Below, in pieces: positions 46,856-58,925 of a stretch of DNA of 64,000 nucleotides. Positions within the stretch are counted from its first letter, which is position 1; the number at the start of each line of letters is the position of its first letter. Origin of the DNA: Chlorocebus sabaeus (lineage: Eukaryota; Chordata; Mammalia; Primates; Cercopithecidae); assembly GCF_047675955.1 (NCBI RefSeq), contig NC_132912.1:17830500-17894499 (forward strand). Reading direction: 5' to 3'. The translations under genes were made by a program, and so were the position numbers. Under the pieces are notes generated by a model. That model was given only the letters and a program-made list of their open reading frames with translations. It made no database searches and had not been told where the DNA came from.

Positions 46856-47072
46856 TTGCAGAGTGATTCGGGCTATGAGTTTTGGTGCTCACAAGACCTG
46901 GATTAGAATTCATCTTTCACTTCCCAGCCATGGGATCTTGGGCAAATTAAATCAGCCTTCAACATCAGTTTCATTGCCATAGGGTTGATACCTCACTCAG
47001 AGGGTTGTTGTGAGGTTGTCATAGGTAAAATTCTTTCCTGTAGCGCTTAGCCTGTGGTATAATATGAACTCA
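46855..47072 (+). repeat. MIR SINE
   Basis: Forward MIR: acaagacctggattagaatt, cagccatgggatcttgggca, cacatcagtttcat-type block, gagggttgttgtgaggttgt, tgtagcgcttagcctg. Confidence 0.9.
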
Positions 47073-47567
47073 CTGAGTTGTCGTAAAGAGCCGAGCGTTA
47101 TCATATGTTGGAACGTTAATACTAGATTTTGGAGAGCCTTGAAAGATAGGCACGGAAACTTTAACTTCATGAGTTTGGTAAAAGGATTTATGTTTCTGAA
47201 CAGAGAGTCATTTCTCAAGTTCTCATCTGATCCTTTCCACCCACCATGCTTTCTCTGTGAGAAATCTCAGGGCCAGGATGCTTGCTGCACATCAAGAATT
47301 TTTAACCCAACGTGGCTGAGCTTACTTAGTTCATCCTTAATGGGTCCCATTCGTTAAAGGGTCCTTCTCATTGCCAGTTTATTACGATGCACACAGAGGT
47401 CTATGGGCAGTACCCTAACTTGGTCTTTCATGTGGAAATTACACCATGCCCACGTGTCCTTTTCTTTAGCCAATCATACTATGGTCGCAAACTTGCATTC
47501 TTTGCAGCATGAATAGTGTTTCAAAGAAGTGTCTGTGATATTTCTAACCTAAATTCTATTACTTGTA

Positions 47568-50251
47568 GTAGCTTCCTAGGACTGCTATAACAAAGTATCA
47601 CAAACTTGGTGGCTTAAACAACAGAAATTTGTTTCAAATTCTGAAATACCTAAAAGTTCTGGAGGTGAGAAGTCTAAGATCAAGGTGACGGCAGGTTGGT
47701 TCCTTGTAAGAGATGTAAGGAAGGCTCTGTTCATGCCCCTCTCCTGACTGCTGGTAGTTGCTGGCAATCTTTGGTGTTCCTTGACCTGTAGATGCATCAC
47801 TCTGATCTGTGCCTTCGTCTTCACATGGCATTATTCCTATGTTTCCTCACTTAGTCTTCCCCACCTACATGTCTGTTTTCAGATTTCCACCCCCGCTTCC
47901 TTTTTTTTTTTTTTTGAGATGGGGTCTTGCTCTGTCTCCCAGGCTGGAGTGCAGTGGCACGATCTTGGCTCACCTCAACCTCCGCCACCCAGATTCAAGC
48001 AATTCTCTTGCCTCAGCCTCCCGAGTAGCTAGGACTACAGGCGCGTGCCCCCATGCCCAGCTAATTTTTGTATTTTTAGTAGAGAAGGGATTTCACCATG
48101 TTGGCAAGGATGGTCTCAATCTCTTGACCTTGTGATCTTCCCACCTTGGCCTCCCAAAGTGCTGGAATTACAGGCATGAGCCACCACGCCTGGCCCCAGA
48201 TTTTCCCTTTTTAAAAAGACACCAGTCATATTGGATACGAGTCTCCCCTTATGCCCCATTTTCACTTGATGACCTCTATAAACACCTTATTTACAAATAA
48301 GGTCACATTCGGAGACACTGGGGGTTGGGACTTAAACATGTCTGTTTTGGGGTATATAATTCAACCCGTAGGATTTCACTCTCTGACCCTCCCAAAATTC
48401 ATGGTCTTTTGGTGTGCAAAATAGACTCATTCATCTCAACACCTCCAAAAGTCCTAATCATCCCAGCATCAACTCTAAGTCCCAAATCTCGATTACACAT
48501 CATCAACTCAAAATCCCAAAACTTTCCCTCTAAATCATCCAAACAAGTTATAGGCATGACGTGGGATATGATTCCTCCTGGGTCAGAGTTTCTTTCCATC
48601 CGCAAACCTGTGAAGCTGGACAAAAAGTTACTTGCTTCCCATATGCAATGGTGGAGCAGGATAGACTTTACCATTCCGAAAGGGAGAATTTGGAAGGGAA
48701 AGAGGAGTCATGGGTCCCACGCAAAGGGGGTTCAAAAGCTAGGAAGGAAAATCCCGTTAGTTTTTAAGGTTTAAAAATAATCCTCTGTGTCTTGATGCTG
48801 ATTCCTCTGAGCCCATCATCCAGGCCTGTGAGGGTAGCGGCCCCAACCCCTCAGCCTTGGATGGTCATGGCTCTGCCCTATGGATTTAGGTTGATCACCT
48901 CTGGGTTTGTGGTTGTAGCACCAGTCTCCCTGGCTTTGGAACCACTGTCAAAGTCATTTTTTTCTTTTCTGAAAGATAACACATTTGCAGCCAAATAGCT
49001 CTATCAACCCATTTGCTCCCTACAGTTCTAGAAGTCCAATAGCGTTTCTTCGTTTCATCTTATCTCTGCCACCTTCAGTCCAGGCCAGCAGTATTTCTGC
49101 TGAGATGCTTGACTGGATTCACAAACCACAACCTTGGTGTTCTCTTCCAAACATGCTTTCTTGTCATTTGCAATATGGATAGCCTGAGAATTTGCCAAAT
49201 CTTCAAGTTCTAATTCCTTTTTGCTTAAAAATTCCTTTTTCAAGTTATCTCTCTTCCTTCACTCACATTTTGTTGTAAATAGCAGGGAGGAAACAGGCTG
49301 TGCCTTCAACATTTTGCTTAGAAACATCCTCAGCTAAATATCTCAGTTCATTACTTGCAAGTTCTACTTTCTATCCAACAGAGCACAGTATAGCCAAATT
49401 TTCTGCCATTTCATAGAAAATATCACCTTTCCTCCAGTTTCCTATAATATGTAGTCCTCATTTCCAGGTTAAACCTCACCAGAAGTACCTTAGCATTCAT
49501 ATTTCTAACAATACTCTGTTCATGACAATATATCTACTCTCTAAGATGCTAAAAGTTTTCTCTATATCCCTCCTTTTTTCTTTCTGAGCCCTCACTAGAA
49601 TGTCCTTTAACACCTGTGTTTCTACCAACAGTCTCTTCAAGGCAATCTAGGCTTTTTCTATCATGCATCTCACAACTCTCCCAGTCTCTATTCATTACTC
49701 AATTCCAAAGCCACTTCTACATCTTTAGGTGTTTGTTACAGCAGCATTCCACATTCCAGTCACAACATTAGTGTAAGTTTCCTAGAAATGCCGTAACAAA
49801 GTACCACCAACTGGATGGCTTGAACAACAGAAATTTATGCCTCAAACTTCCAGAGGTGAAAACACTGAGATCAAGATATTGGTAGGATTGCTTCCTTCTG
49901 AGGGATATGAGAAAGAATTTGTTCCATGTCTCTCTCCTTGCTTCTGGTGTGGTTTTGGCAATCTTTGATGCTCCTTGGCTTGTAAATGCATCACTCTGAT
50001 TTCTGCCTTCACCATCACATGGTATACATCATGGGTTTCTTCACATAGTCTTCCCTCTGTGCAACTCTGTCACCAAATTTCCCCATTTTTATAAGAACAC
50101 CAGTCATATTGGATTAGGACCCACCTTAATGATCTTATTTTAGCTTGATTATCTTCGCAAAGATCTTATTTCCAAATAAGATCACATTCTGAAGTGCTGG
50201 GGTTTGGGATTTCAACATATCTTTTTGAGGAGACACCATTTGATCCATAAT
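47568..50251 (-). mobile_element. Complete MLT1-type MaLR element (LTR-internal-LTR), reverse
   Basis: Two LTRs of matching sequence and orientation: 47568-48372 (interrupted by an Alu at 47900-48195) and 49770-50251. Both open with tcctag...ctgc/gccgtaacaaagta and close with the 'cacattc.gag.c.ctggggtttggga' region. Between them, ~1.4 kb of MaLR-type internal sequence (48373-49769) contains frames that are broken (the longest, 48325-48774, is not functional). MaLR elements lack pol and depended on ERV-L machinery. A fossil; no intact gene. Confidence 0.85.
47900..48195 (-). mobile_element. AluS, reverse, inside the MLT1 3' LTR
   Basis: Poly(T) then gagatggggtcttgctctgt; ends cacgcctggcc. 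Splits the left LTR. Confidence 0.95.
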
Positions 50252-50276
50252 ACTCAATAAATTATAAGCATATCCA

Positions 50277-50627
50277 GCCGGGCATGGTGGCTCATGCCTG
50301 TAATCCCAGCACTTTGGGAGGCTGAGGCGGGTGGATCACGAGATCAGGAGTTTGAGGCCAGCCTGACCAACATGGTGAGACCCCGCCTCTACTAAAAATA
50401 CAAAAATTAGCTGGATGTGGTGACATGCACCTGTAATCCCAGCTACTCAGGAGGCTTAGGCAGGGGAATCACTTGAACCTGAGAGGCAGAGGGTGCAGTG
50501 AGCTGAGATCAGCCATTGCACTCCAGCCTGGGTGGCACAGCAAGACTCCATCTCAAAAAAAAAAAAAAAAAAGTGTGTGTGTATATATATGTGTGTGTAT
50601 ATATATATGTATAAGCATATCCTAGTC
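50277..50627 (+). mobile_element. AluS with a TG/TA microsatellite tail
   Basis: gccgggcatggtggctcatg to the A tail at ~50556-50573, followed by (TG)n(TA)n. The direct repeat tataagcatatcc lies before the Alu and after the microsatellite, so the microsatellite grew from the Alu tail. Confidence 0.95.
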
Positions 50628-51040
50628 AAGATTTTCAAACACAGGTTAATGTAACTTCTGGTTAAATAAAACATAAACTTGGGTGGTTATTTAATTACTA
50701 ATGAGTCCATTCATTTAGTATTTATTGAATTCCTACTATGTGTTGGACATTCTCTAGCATCATGAAGTTCTTGAACTTGGATGAGAAACAATTTACATTA
50801 TTTCTTTCATTAACCTCTAATTGAAAGCTACCAATCTTTTCTGATGTGGATGTTGGTAACAAACCACAGTAGTATTTGTAGGACTTGTAACTTTATTACA
50901 TAGAGCTTTTCAGACCATATATCACAGATCTTTTCATATGATACAACAGTTGTAGGAGAGACTTCAGTATATGGTTTATGATCTTCACTATCTTGAAATT
51001 ATGAGTGATTACAATTTTTACTAGATCTTAAGTACTCCCT
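50628..51040. other. Intron 1, unassigned
   Basis: AT-rich. 'tttattgaattcctactatg' looks like a trace of an old MIR/L2. Nothing else. Confidence 0.4.
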
Positions 51041-51395
51041 CTTTTTTTTTTTTTTTTTTTTTTTTTTGACACAGTCTGGCTCTGTCATCCAGGCTGGAGT
51101 GTTTTTTTGAGACAGAGTCTGGCTCTGTCATCCAGGCTGGAGTGCAGTGGTGCGATCTTGACTTGCTGCAACCTCTGACTCCCAGGGTTCAAGAGATTCT
51201 CCTGCCTCAGCCTACAAAGTAGCTGTGACTACAGATACACACTACCACACTTGGCTAATTTTTATATATTTTTTTATAGAGATGAGGATTTGCTGTGTTG
51301 CCCAGGCTGGTCTCGAACTCCTGGGCTCAAGTGATCCACCCACCTTGGCCTCCCAAAGTACTAGAATTACAGACATGAGCCACCAGGCCTGGCCT
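51041..51395 (-). mobile_element. Alu, reverse, with a duplicated 3' segment
   Basis: After a ~26-base poly(T), the block gtctggctctgtcatccagg is present twice (about 51074 and 51117), each preceded by T-rich sequence and followed by ctggagtg. Rest of Alu to caccaggcctggcc. Confidence 0.9.
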
Positions 51396-51735
51396 GCTCC
51401 AAAGAAAATTTAAAAAGACATGTTCATAGATAGACACATATATTGTTATGAGGTTAATGAAAGAAATGATGTAAATTGTTTCTCATCCAAGTTTAAACTT
51501 TAAGAAGAATCTGGATTACTACATAATTCTTTAAAAAAGAACCATAAACTGTATACAATTTTTAATGAAAGCCTTTAGGTAATTTTTAAAATTTGAATAA
51601 TTTCAATATAATTGATTTATCTTCTAAAAATCTGTATATTTTATTTTACTCATTTAAAAATGTTGTCCTGAGAAGGGCTCATAGGATTCACTAGACTCTC
51701 AGAAATTTCATCGCACAAAAATGATTCAGAAACAT
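51396..51735. other. Intron 1, unassigned AT-rich
   Basis: No feature recognised. Confidence 0.4.
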
Positions 51736-52030
51736 TATTCTAGATGCTGGAAATAAAGTAGCAAACAAGTCAGATAAGGTCCCTGCTTCCACAGAACTTA
51801 CCTCGGGGGATGAGGAAAGAGGAAGATGACAAACAATAAACAAAGAATCAGCAGATTTCTAGGTAGTCATAAGGGCTATGTATACAACTCGTGTGTGTGT
51901 GTGTGTGCACGCGCCTGTGTGTGTTTCCTATACTATATATGAGAGTCGGAGCAATAAGAGAAACCACATCATGTACAGCATGTAGACCAGGGTAATAAGA
52001 TTCAATTTGATTCCAATCACATTGTGTGTT
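51736..52030 (+). repeat. L2-like remnant with a TG repeat
   Basis: 'ggtccctgcttccacagaac' is L2-like. A (TG)n run with cacgcgcc sits at 51890-51926. Confidence 0.5.
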
Positions 52031-52250
52031 CATCAAAGATTTTTAAAAATTGTGATAAAAAACATAATGTAAAATTTACTATCTTAATCATTTTAAGGGT
52101 ACGGTTCAGTGGCATTAAGTACATTCACAATGTTGTGTGACTATTGCCACCATCCACCCATGAAACTCTTTTCATCTTGCAAAGCTGAAGCTTTATACCC
52201 ATTAACTAATAACCTCCTTCCTTTCCCCAATGTTAGAGCATTGACAAGAT
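52030..52250 (-). repeat. Old L1 3' region fragment
   Basis: aaaatttactatcttaatca, ggttcagtggcattaagtac and gactattgccaccatcc match a recurrent old L1M 3' region. Subfamily unsure. Confidence 0.6.
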
Positions 52251-52329
52251 GGGTTCTACATTTTAAAAGCATGATTTCATTAAAAAAACATGAAGACAAT
52301 GTTTTTGCTATGCAAGAATAGAACCACCA

Positions 52330-52900
52330 ACAGGAAACCAGTTAGGAAATATGGCAGATGAGAGGTGACAGTGGATGAACTACGGTGTTGGCAGAAAAGG
52401 AGTTTGAAATGGACTTTGGCAGTAAATCAGACAGGATTAGATGATGGACTGGAACAAGTATGGAGGAGGACTTGGGTTCTGTTTTGGACGTGGTAAGTCT
52501 GAGTTGTGTCTTTGTGTCTTTGCCAAGTGGAAGTGTCTAACAATTGGGTAGACAAGTCAGGGTTCAGGAAAAACACCAGAATATATTGTGCAGTCCTGGG
52601 CAAAGAAGTGGCATTTGAAGCCAGGATGAGATAATCCAGGAAGATATTACAGACAAAGAACAGGCCTGGGAATAGTCTCTGGGGCATTGTCATCGTTTAG
52701 AGGTCAAGTTGAGAAGAAGAGATCTTTATGAGTGACTTGTCCAATCTTACTTAGAGAATTTAGTGTTGTAGGAACTTGGATCTCAGCTCAGACAAACAGA
52801 GAAAGCTACCAGTTGAAAATTCCATCAGACTAGTCTTAGCCAGGCTGTACTAGGTCTGGCCATGAGAGAGGGGTAATCTCATCTTCTAATTTATATTTAC
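52330..52900 (+). repeat. L2-like remnant
   Basis: 'tctctggggcattgtcatcg' with gtttagaggtc, and 'aagtggcatttgaagcc', fit L2. Frame 52427-52693 (-) is not a gene. Confidence 0.5.
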
Positions 52901-52964
52901 ACCTAGGACGTCTAAGATGGCGCTGGGATGGGGGAGGCAAGACAGCACCAAGGAGAAATTGTTC

Positions 52965-53330
52965 TCTGTTATTTTATTCTTTATAATTTCAACTTGTATT
53001 TTAGATTCGGGGGTACGTGTGCACGTTTGTTACACCAGTATGTTGCATGATGCTGTGGTCTGGGGTGTGACTGATCCCGCCACCCAGGTAGTGAGAATAG
53101 TACCCAATAGGTAATTTTTCAACCCTTGCCCCCTTTCCACTCTCCCCTCTGTAATGGTCCCCAGTGTCTATTCCCGTCTTTAGGTCCACGAGTACCCAAC
53201 GTTTGGCTCCCACTTATAAGTGAGAACATACAGTATTTGGTTTTCTGTTCCTGTGTTAATTCATCTAGGATAGTGGCCTCCAGCTACAGCCATGTTGCTG
53301 CAAAGGACATGATTTCGTTCTTTTTATGAA
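52965..53330 (-). mobile_element. 5'-truncated L1 3' end, reverse
   Basis: ttttagattcgggggtacgt, gtgcacgtttgttacaccag, ggctcccacttataagtgag and cctccagctacagccatgtt are the reverse of the L1 3' UTR / ORF2 end. Older than the 36-kb copy. Confidence 0.85.
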
Positions 53331-53519
53331 CGTGGAGAAATTAATAATTTGAAAGCATTCAACACTGCTTGTACGTAGAAAACATTATATAAATGGAATT
53401 AACATAATACATATTAACGAATCAAAGAGAAGGTAAATATTTCATTGTAGAAAACCTTTGAATAAGTATCCTTTGTTGTCCCATAAATTAAGAATGCTAA
53501 ACATACGTTTAAATTTTCT

Positions 53520-53835
53520 ATTTTATTTATTTATTTAATGTATTTATTTTTTTGAGATAGAGTCTCACTCTTTGGCCCAGGCTGGAGTGCAGTGATGCGA
53601 TCTTGGCTCACTGCAAGCTCCAACTCCCGGGTTCACACCATTCTCCTGCCTCAGCCTCCCAAGTAGCTGGGACTACAGGCGCCTGCCACTACGCCTGGCT
53701 TATATTTTGTATTTTTAGTAGAGATGAGGTTTCACCGTGTTAGCCAGGTTGGTCTCGATCTCCTGACCTCATGATTCACCCACCTCGGCCTTCCAAAGTG
53801 CTGGGATTACAGGAGTGAGTCACCATGCCCGACCA
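53520..53835 (-). mobile_element. AluY, reverse
   Basis: Tail modified to (TTTA)n; gagatagagtctcactcttt to caccatgcccgacc. Direct repeat tttaaattttct at 53510 and 53839. Confidence 0.95.
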
Positions 53836-54458
53836 CATTTAAATTTTCTGTGTCATAAGATATACTATTTTCTATGTATTATATCTCAATAGCTATTGGA
53901 TTGGTTGATCATGCAAGGTTTAAGAAGTGGTCCAAAAACAAGTTTGAAAAATTATGTCATTTTTATGTATGTACAGTTTTTTTGGTTCTAGTAAAAAAAT
54001 TTAAATGTTTTTAAGTGATCTTTAAATATCCAATAATTTATCATCTCTAAATGTACTTTTAAAAAATAAATTTTACAACATGGGATATAATATAACTTGA
54101 AAGTCATGCTGTTCATTTATTCAGTTGGTCACTACGGCCTCACCTCTTGGGCAGGATTTTAATTAATGAATTATGAACGTGCTGAATGTCATTTGACTTG
54201 TGATTTGATGCTTTTAATAGTTTGTGGTTTGCTAATTATTTGGAAATCTCTCACCCCTTTGTTCTAGAAGAAGCATTCTGGTTTCTGCACGGGTTCCTCT
54301 TTGCCATACGCAAACATTTGGGAAATGGAAATAGGGAAGCAGCAGCTTCTTAGAAAAACTATAGATGAATGGAACAGGAACTGCAAAATTAGCAGAATGT
54401 AAGAGGAACTGTCGATCTTGTCCATGATTGCTTTGGCTTATTTTTTCTCCTTTGCTAG
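53836..54458. other. End of TMEM236 intron 1
   Basis: Unique AT-rich sequence leading to the pyrimidine tract ttttttctcctttgctag. No repeat named. Confidence 0.5.
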
Positions 54459-54531
54459 GAGACCTGTTCTGATGATGTGTGTGGTCCTTACCACACTGCC
54501 CTGCCTCACCTTTTCCATAGCAGTGACTGAG
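54459..54531 (+). CDS. TMEM236: TMEM236 coding exon 2 (third base of W86, then R87-E110)
   Basis: 73-base internal exon. AG acceptor at 54457-54458; donor gtatgg at 54532. The first base completes the split Trp codon, then 24 codons from [12 protein letters not shown] to SIAVTE follow; the intron is phase 0. The residues are hydrophobic and form the third putative membrane segment (~88-108). The frame joins exactly with exons 1 and 3. The longer open frame 54418-54639 merely reads through both splice sites. Confidence 0.95.
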
Positions 54532-56498
54532 GTATGGAATTTTGATTTCTTCTGCTACAAGATTATGAGATTTTATAATTTCTTGTTATTGGAATTTGAT
54601 AAAGCAGTGTGCTCAACAAAGTTCTTGACATTTATGTAATCCAGTCGTCTTCCAGGTTACAACATACGGTATTTAAAGTACTAAGATCATTGTTACCTCT
54701 GTGATTGTGAAGGAAAGTCTAATAGCCAATTTGTAAAAATTAATTTTGTGTTTGTGTGTGAGAGACAGAGATGATATTTGAACATTTAAAAAGTGAAAAA
54801 TGTGAAAGTTGATCTGTATTTGTTTCTTCTGCCAACCTGATGTTTTTCATGATTGTCCTCAATTCTAAATGAATACAACAGGATCTAAGGGAAGGACCGC
54901 TTAGGTTTTAATACCTTTGATAAGATGTCCATTGATAATAATTTGCATGTGTTATTTATTTGAAAATAATGATGAGTTTATGTTTTGACTAAATATAGCT
55001 TCAGTAGGTCTTGGATAGATACCTGCAGGGCAGGAATATCTTAGGCAGAACTTTCAGGCTATAAGTACTTCATTATCCAAGAAGGTCAGAGAAGAATACC
55101 CCACTAATCCTATTGATTTGCAAGGTGCTGTGAAAGATAACTTTTGTTTTCCCAAAGCATACTTAATTTACTTAAATGACTTAATTTACCTTGTGATACT
55201 TCACTTTTATGTGAAGCAAGTATTCATTAAGTGTATATTAGAGGCCCAGCACTGTTAAGTACAGGGCATAGGGGACTCAGGAAATATGGCAGGGTCTCTG
55301 GTAGAATTTTCTGACATTAGAAATATAAACAGGCAATTAGAACAAGTATCACAAGTGTTGTGAGACAGGGCAGTACCAAGTAATGTATGACATTAGAAAT
55401 TACATGGTTGTCAGAACGCATCACAGGTGCTGCTAGAATACATCATAGATGCTACATTAGGACAATGATGTATGAATGCACAGAATAATTTTGGGAGGTC
55501 ACACAGATGTGCTTTGCATCCAGTGAACTGGATGCAAACAGACGAATATTTCAATGTAGATCTGTCTTTTCCCCTCCCAAAGACCTTGTAAATCATTTGG
55601 AAGGTTCCCAAAAACTAAAAATTTAGTTTACAACCTTTTAAGAAACATCACTGCGGTAAACTGATGGCATATCTGGAGCTCGATAGCCCTTTTTGGTTCT
55701 TTTTTACGATGTCTCATCCATTGTTACATCTTTTTCTTTCCTTTCCTTTTTTTTCTTATTTAATTTTCACCGAAGTATAACACATAAACAGAAAAGTGCA
55801 CGAAAGAAAAAAGTACAGTAACAATGGAATACCACAAAACAACCCCTGGGTAAGCATCGCTCAGGTCAAAGTCAAGAAGGAAACTTTGGCCAGCTCCATG
55901 CCCACGCTCCTTTATTTGCATTTAGTATTTTATTTTAGTTTTGTATCAGCAACCCATTGCTTGCTCATTCTTTTTTTATGATCCTTTCAATGACTCCCTT
56001 TCCCTCCTTTCCAGAAGTCACTTCTAACTTGACTTCTGATACTGCAGGCTAGTTTGCCTGCTTTTGAAATTTTTCCAAGGAAAAATCAAATGATGTCTGG
56101 CTTCTTTTATTTAAGATATGGTTGTAAGGGTCATTTGTGTTTCTGTGAATACCTGAAGCTCATTCGTTTTCAGCTGTAGAGTATTTCATTTTATGAAAAG
56201 GTCATAATTTACTTCTGTGTTCTACTCTTGGTCGCCATCTTGGTTGTTTCCAGTTTTGGCAATTACAAATAATGAGGCTGTGAACATCTGTGAATATGTC
56301 TTTTGGTGTGCCCATGCAAGCATTTTTGTTGGTTACATATGCAGGAGCAGAATTGATGAATCATGAGATACTGAAATGTTACATTGTGAGAGATAAGGTC
56401 AAACAGCTTTCCACACAGATTGTGCTGATTTCTATAGCATCTCTATAGAACCCACCAGCAGAGAAGGAGCATTCACCAACACTTGCGTTGTGTTTTAT

Positions 56499-56795
56499 TT
56501 TTTTGGAGCCAGAGTCTTGCTCTGTTGCCCAGGCTGGAGTGTGGTGGCACAGGTGATCTTGGCTCACTGCAACCTCCGCCTCCCAGATCCAGGCGATTCT
56601 CCTGCTTCAGCCTCCTCAGCAGCTGGGATTACAGATGCCCACAACCACGCCTGGCTAATTTTTGTATTTGTAGTACAGATGGGATTTCACCATATTGGCC
56701 AGGCTGGTCTCGAACTCCTGACCTCACGTGATCCATCTACCTCGGCCTCCCAAAATGCTGAGATTACAGGTGTGAGCCACCACTCCCGGCATCAT
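56499..56795 (-). mobile_element. Alu, reverse, in L1M
   Basis: ttttttggagccagagtctt to cactcccggc. Its overlapping long frames on the + strand are Alu-derived. Confidence 0.9.
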
Positions 56796-57183
56796 CGTGT
56801 CTTTTTATTTCAGCTCTTCTGGTGGGTACGATCCTGAATCGCATTGTACTTTTAAATTACATTTCTCCCGTAATTAATGAGGTTGAGCATCTTTTCATCT
56901 TGCCCATTTTTTATTGTGTTGCTTATCTTTTAAAAATCTATTTGGAAGACTCATTTTCATATTCAGATTAAACAAGCCCTTTTTGATTATATGTATTGCA
57001 AATATCTTTCCTCTCTGCAACTTGTGTTCACACTTTTATATCTTTTTCATGAAAAGAAGTTCTTAACTTAAAAATAGTGCGGTTTATCTATTTCTTTCCT
57101 TTATGGATAGTGCTTGGGTCACTTGCAGAAGATTTTGTCATTGTGAATCTGAACTTCAAAGTCTTAACATCTTTCCCTAATTT

Positions 57184-57262
57184 TTTAATATGTATATAAT
57201 ATATATTATATATATATTTTTTATATATATATAAAATATATACACACACACATACATATAAT
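57184..57262. repeat. TA-rich tract with ACAC run
   Basis: (TA)n with imperfect dyads, then acacacacacatacatat; it abuts the Alu tail at 57271. Likely length-variable. Confidence 0.8.
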
Positions 57263-57270
57263 TTATTTCT

Positions 57271-57570
57271 TTTATTTTATTTTTTTGAGATGGAGTATTG
57301 CCCTATTACCCAGGTTGGAGTGCAGTGGTGCAATCTCTATTCACTGCAACCTCCAACTCCTGGGTTCAAGTGATTCTCCCCTGTCAGCCTCCCAAGTAGC
57401 TGGGATTACAGGTGTGTGCCACCACACCCGGCTAATTTTTGTATTTTTCATAGAGATAGGGTTTCACCATGTTGGCCAGGCTGGTCTCGAACTCCTGACC
57501 TCAAGTGATTCGCCCGCCTTGGACTCCCAAAGTGCTGGGATTACAGGTGTGAGTCACTGTGTCCAGCCTT
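57271..57570 (-). mobile_element. AluS, reverse, in L1M
   Basis: tttttgagatggagtattgc to actgtgtccagcc. Confidence 0.95.
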
Positions 57571-58135
57571 CTAATTATATTTTGAAGGCTGTATTGTTTC
57601 TTCATTCTTTTTGAGATTCACAATACGTCTGGAATTGATTTTTGTGTATGTTGTGCAGCAGTGAGTTAATTTGTTTCACCATATAACATTCAATGAACCA
57701 AGCACCATTTACTAAAAGGTCCATCCTGCCCACATTTGTCTGCTGTGCCACCTTTGTTATAAATCAAGTGCAGATATACATAATTCCTATGCCAACACTA
57801 CACTGTCTTAGTTCTTGCAGCTTTCTACTAGTTCTTTATATCCAGAAGAGTAAATCTTCCTAGCTGGTTCTTTTTCTTCTAGGATTTCCTACCTTTTTTA
57901 TTTCCATATAAATTTTAGTATCAGCCTGTCTTTTTCCACAAAAAGTTGCAATATTGATTGAAGTGGCATTGAATAGTATCATTTAAAAAAAAAAAAACTC
58001 ATATATTTGAACTCTTGTGTCTTTGGTATTTAGAAATAATTTATCCATTTGGGGGAGATTTTCTCTGTGTACAATCAAATAGTCTATGAATAATGACATT
58101 TTGTTTTTCTTCTTTCCAATATTTACACTGTTAAT

Positions 58136-58453
58136 TTCTTTCTTTCTTTCTTTCTTTTTTTTTTTTTTTGAGATGGAGTCTCACTCTGTTACCCAGGCTA
58201 GAGTGCAATGGTGTGATCTCGGCTCACTGCAACCTCTGCCTCCTGGGTTCAAGCGATTCTCCTGCCTCAGTGTCCTGAGTAGCTGGGACTACTGGCATGT
58301 GCTACCATGCCTGGCTAATTTTTTTGTATTTTTAGTAGAGACGGGGTTTCGCCAAGTTGGCCAGGCTGTTCTCGAACTCCTGACCTCAGGTAATTTACCC
58401 GCCTCGTCTCCCAAAAGTGTCGGGATTACAGGTGTGAGCCACAGCACCCAGCC
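58136..58453 (-). mobile_element. AluS, reverse, in L1M
   Basis: (TTTC)n-modified tail at 58136-58154, gagatggagtctcactctgt to cacagcacccagcc. Confidence 0.95.
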
Positions 58454-58619
58454 TATGCTGTTTATTTCTTTCTCTGGCCCATTACTCTGGCTAAGACCTC
58501 CAGGACAATGTTGAGCAGAAATGGCCATGGTGGCATCTTTGTCTTATTCCTGATTTCAGAGGGAAAACTTTCAATATTTCATCATTAATACAATGCTTTC
58601 CATAGTTTTTTGTTATTGT

Positions 58620-58925
58620 GGTTTGTTTTTCTTTCTATTTTTTGGTGGAGCAGGATCTTGCTCTGTCACCCAAGCTAGAGTCCAGTGTCACAATCACGAC
58701 TCACTGCAGTCTCAACCTCCTGGGCTCAAGTGATCCTCCCACCTCAGCCTCTCGAGTAGCTCAAACCAAAGGTGTGTGCCAGCACACCCAGCTAATTTTT
58801 AAATTTTTCATAGACATGGGCCTTGTTGCTCAGGTTGGTCTCGAGCTCCTGGGCTCAAGCAATCCTCCCACCTTGGCCTCCCAAAGTGCTGGCATTATAG
58901 GTGTGAGCCACCACACCTGGTCTTG
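58620..58925 (-). mobile_element. AluJ, reverse
   Basis: gtggagcaggatcttgctct to ccaccacacctggtc. Diverged; sits at the right end of the L1M. Confidence 0.85.

Larger units (their letters stand above)
35687..54458 (+). other. TMEM236: TMEM236 intron 1 (18.8 kb)
   Basis: GT donor (gtaagt, 35687-35692) and AG acceptor (54457-54458, after ttttttctcctttgctag). Filled with Alus, L1 3' ends, one THE1/MST LTR, a complete MLT1 element and L2/MIR fossils. No further exon is recognised. Stretches without a listed repeat (for example 37012-37439, 41801-42740, 42945-43560) show nothing I can name. Confidence 0.9.
55750..58610 (-). mobile_element. Long old L1M element, reverse, interrupted by three Alus
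   Basis: Reverse 3' UTR at left (accgaagtataacacataaa), then ORF2-derived sequence: ccagttttggcaattacaaa, catcttttcatcttgcccat, gaccaagc-type block near 57700, ggcattgaatagtatcattt, and ggccatggtggcatctttgt at the right. Breaks at 56499, 57271 and 58156 are Alu insertions. All frames are broken. Confidence 0.8.

Noticed and set aside
48325..48774. 149-codon open frame
   Set aside because: It starts in the MLT1 LTR and runs antisense through the MaLR internal region; no recognised protein.
54418..54639. 73-codon ORF as an independent small gene
   Set aside because: It is TMEM236 exon 2 read through both splice sites; only 54459-54531 is coding.
58086..58514. 142-codon frame
   Set aside because: Alu-derived reading (typical QAGVQWCDLGSLQ-style peptide) inserted in an L1 fossil.
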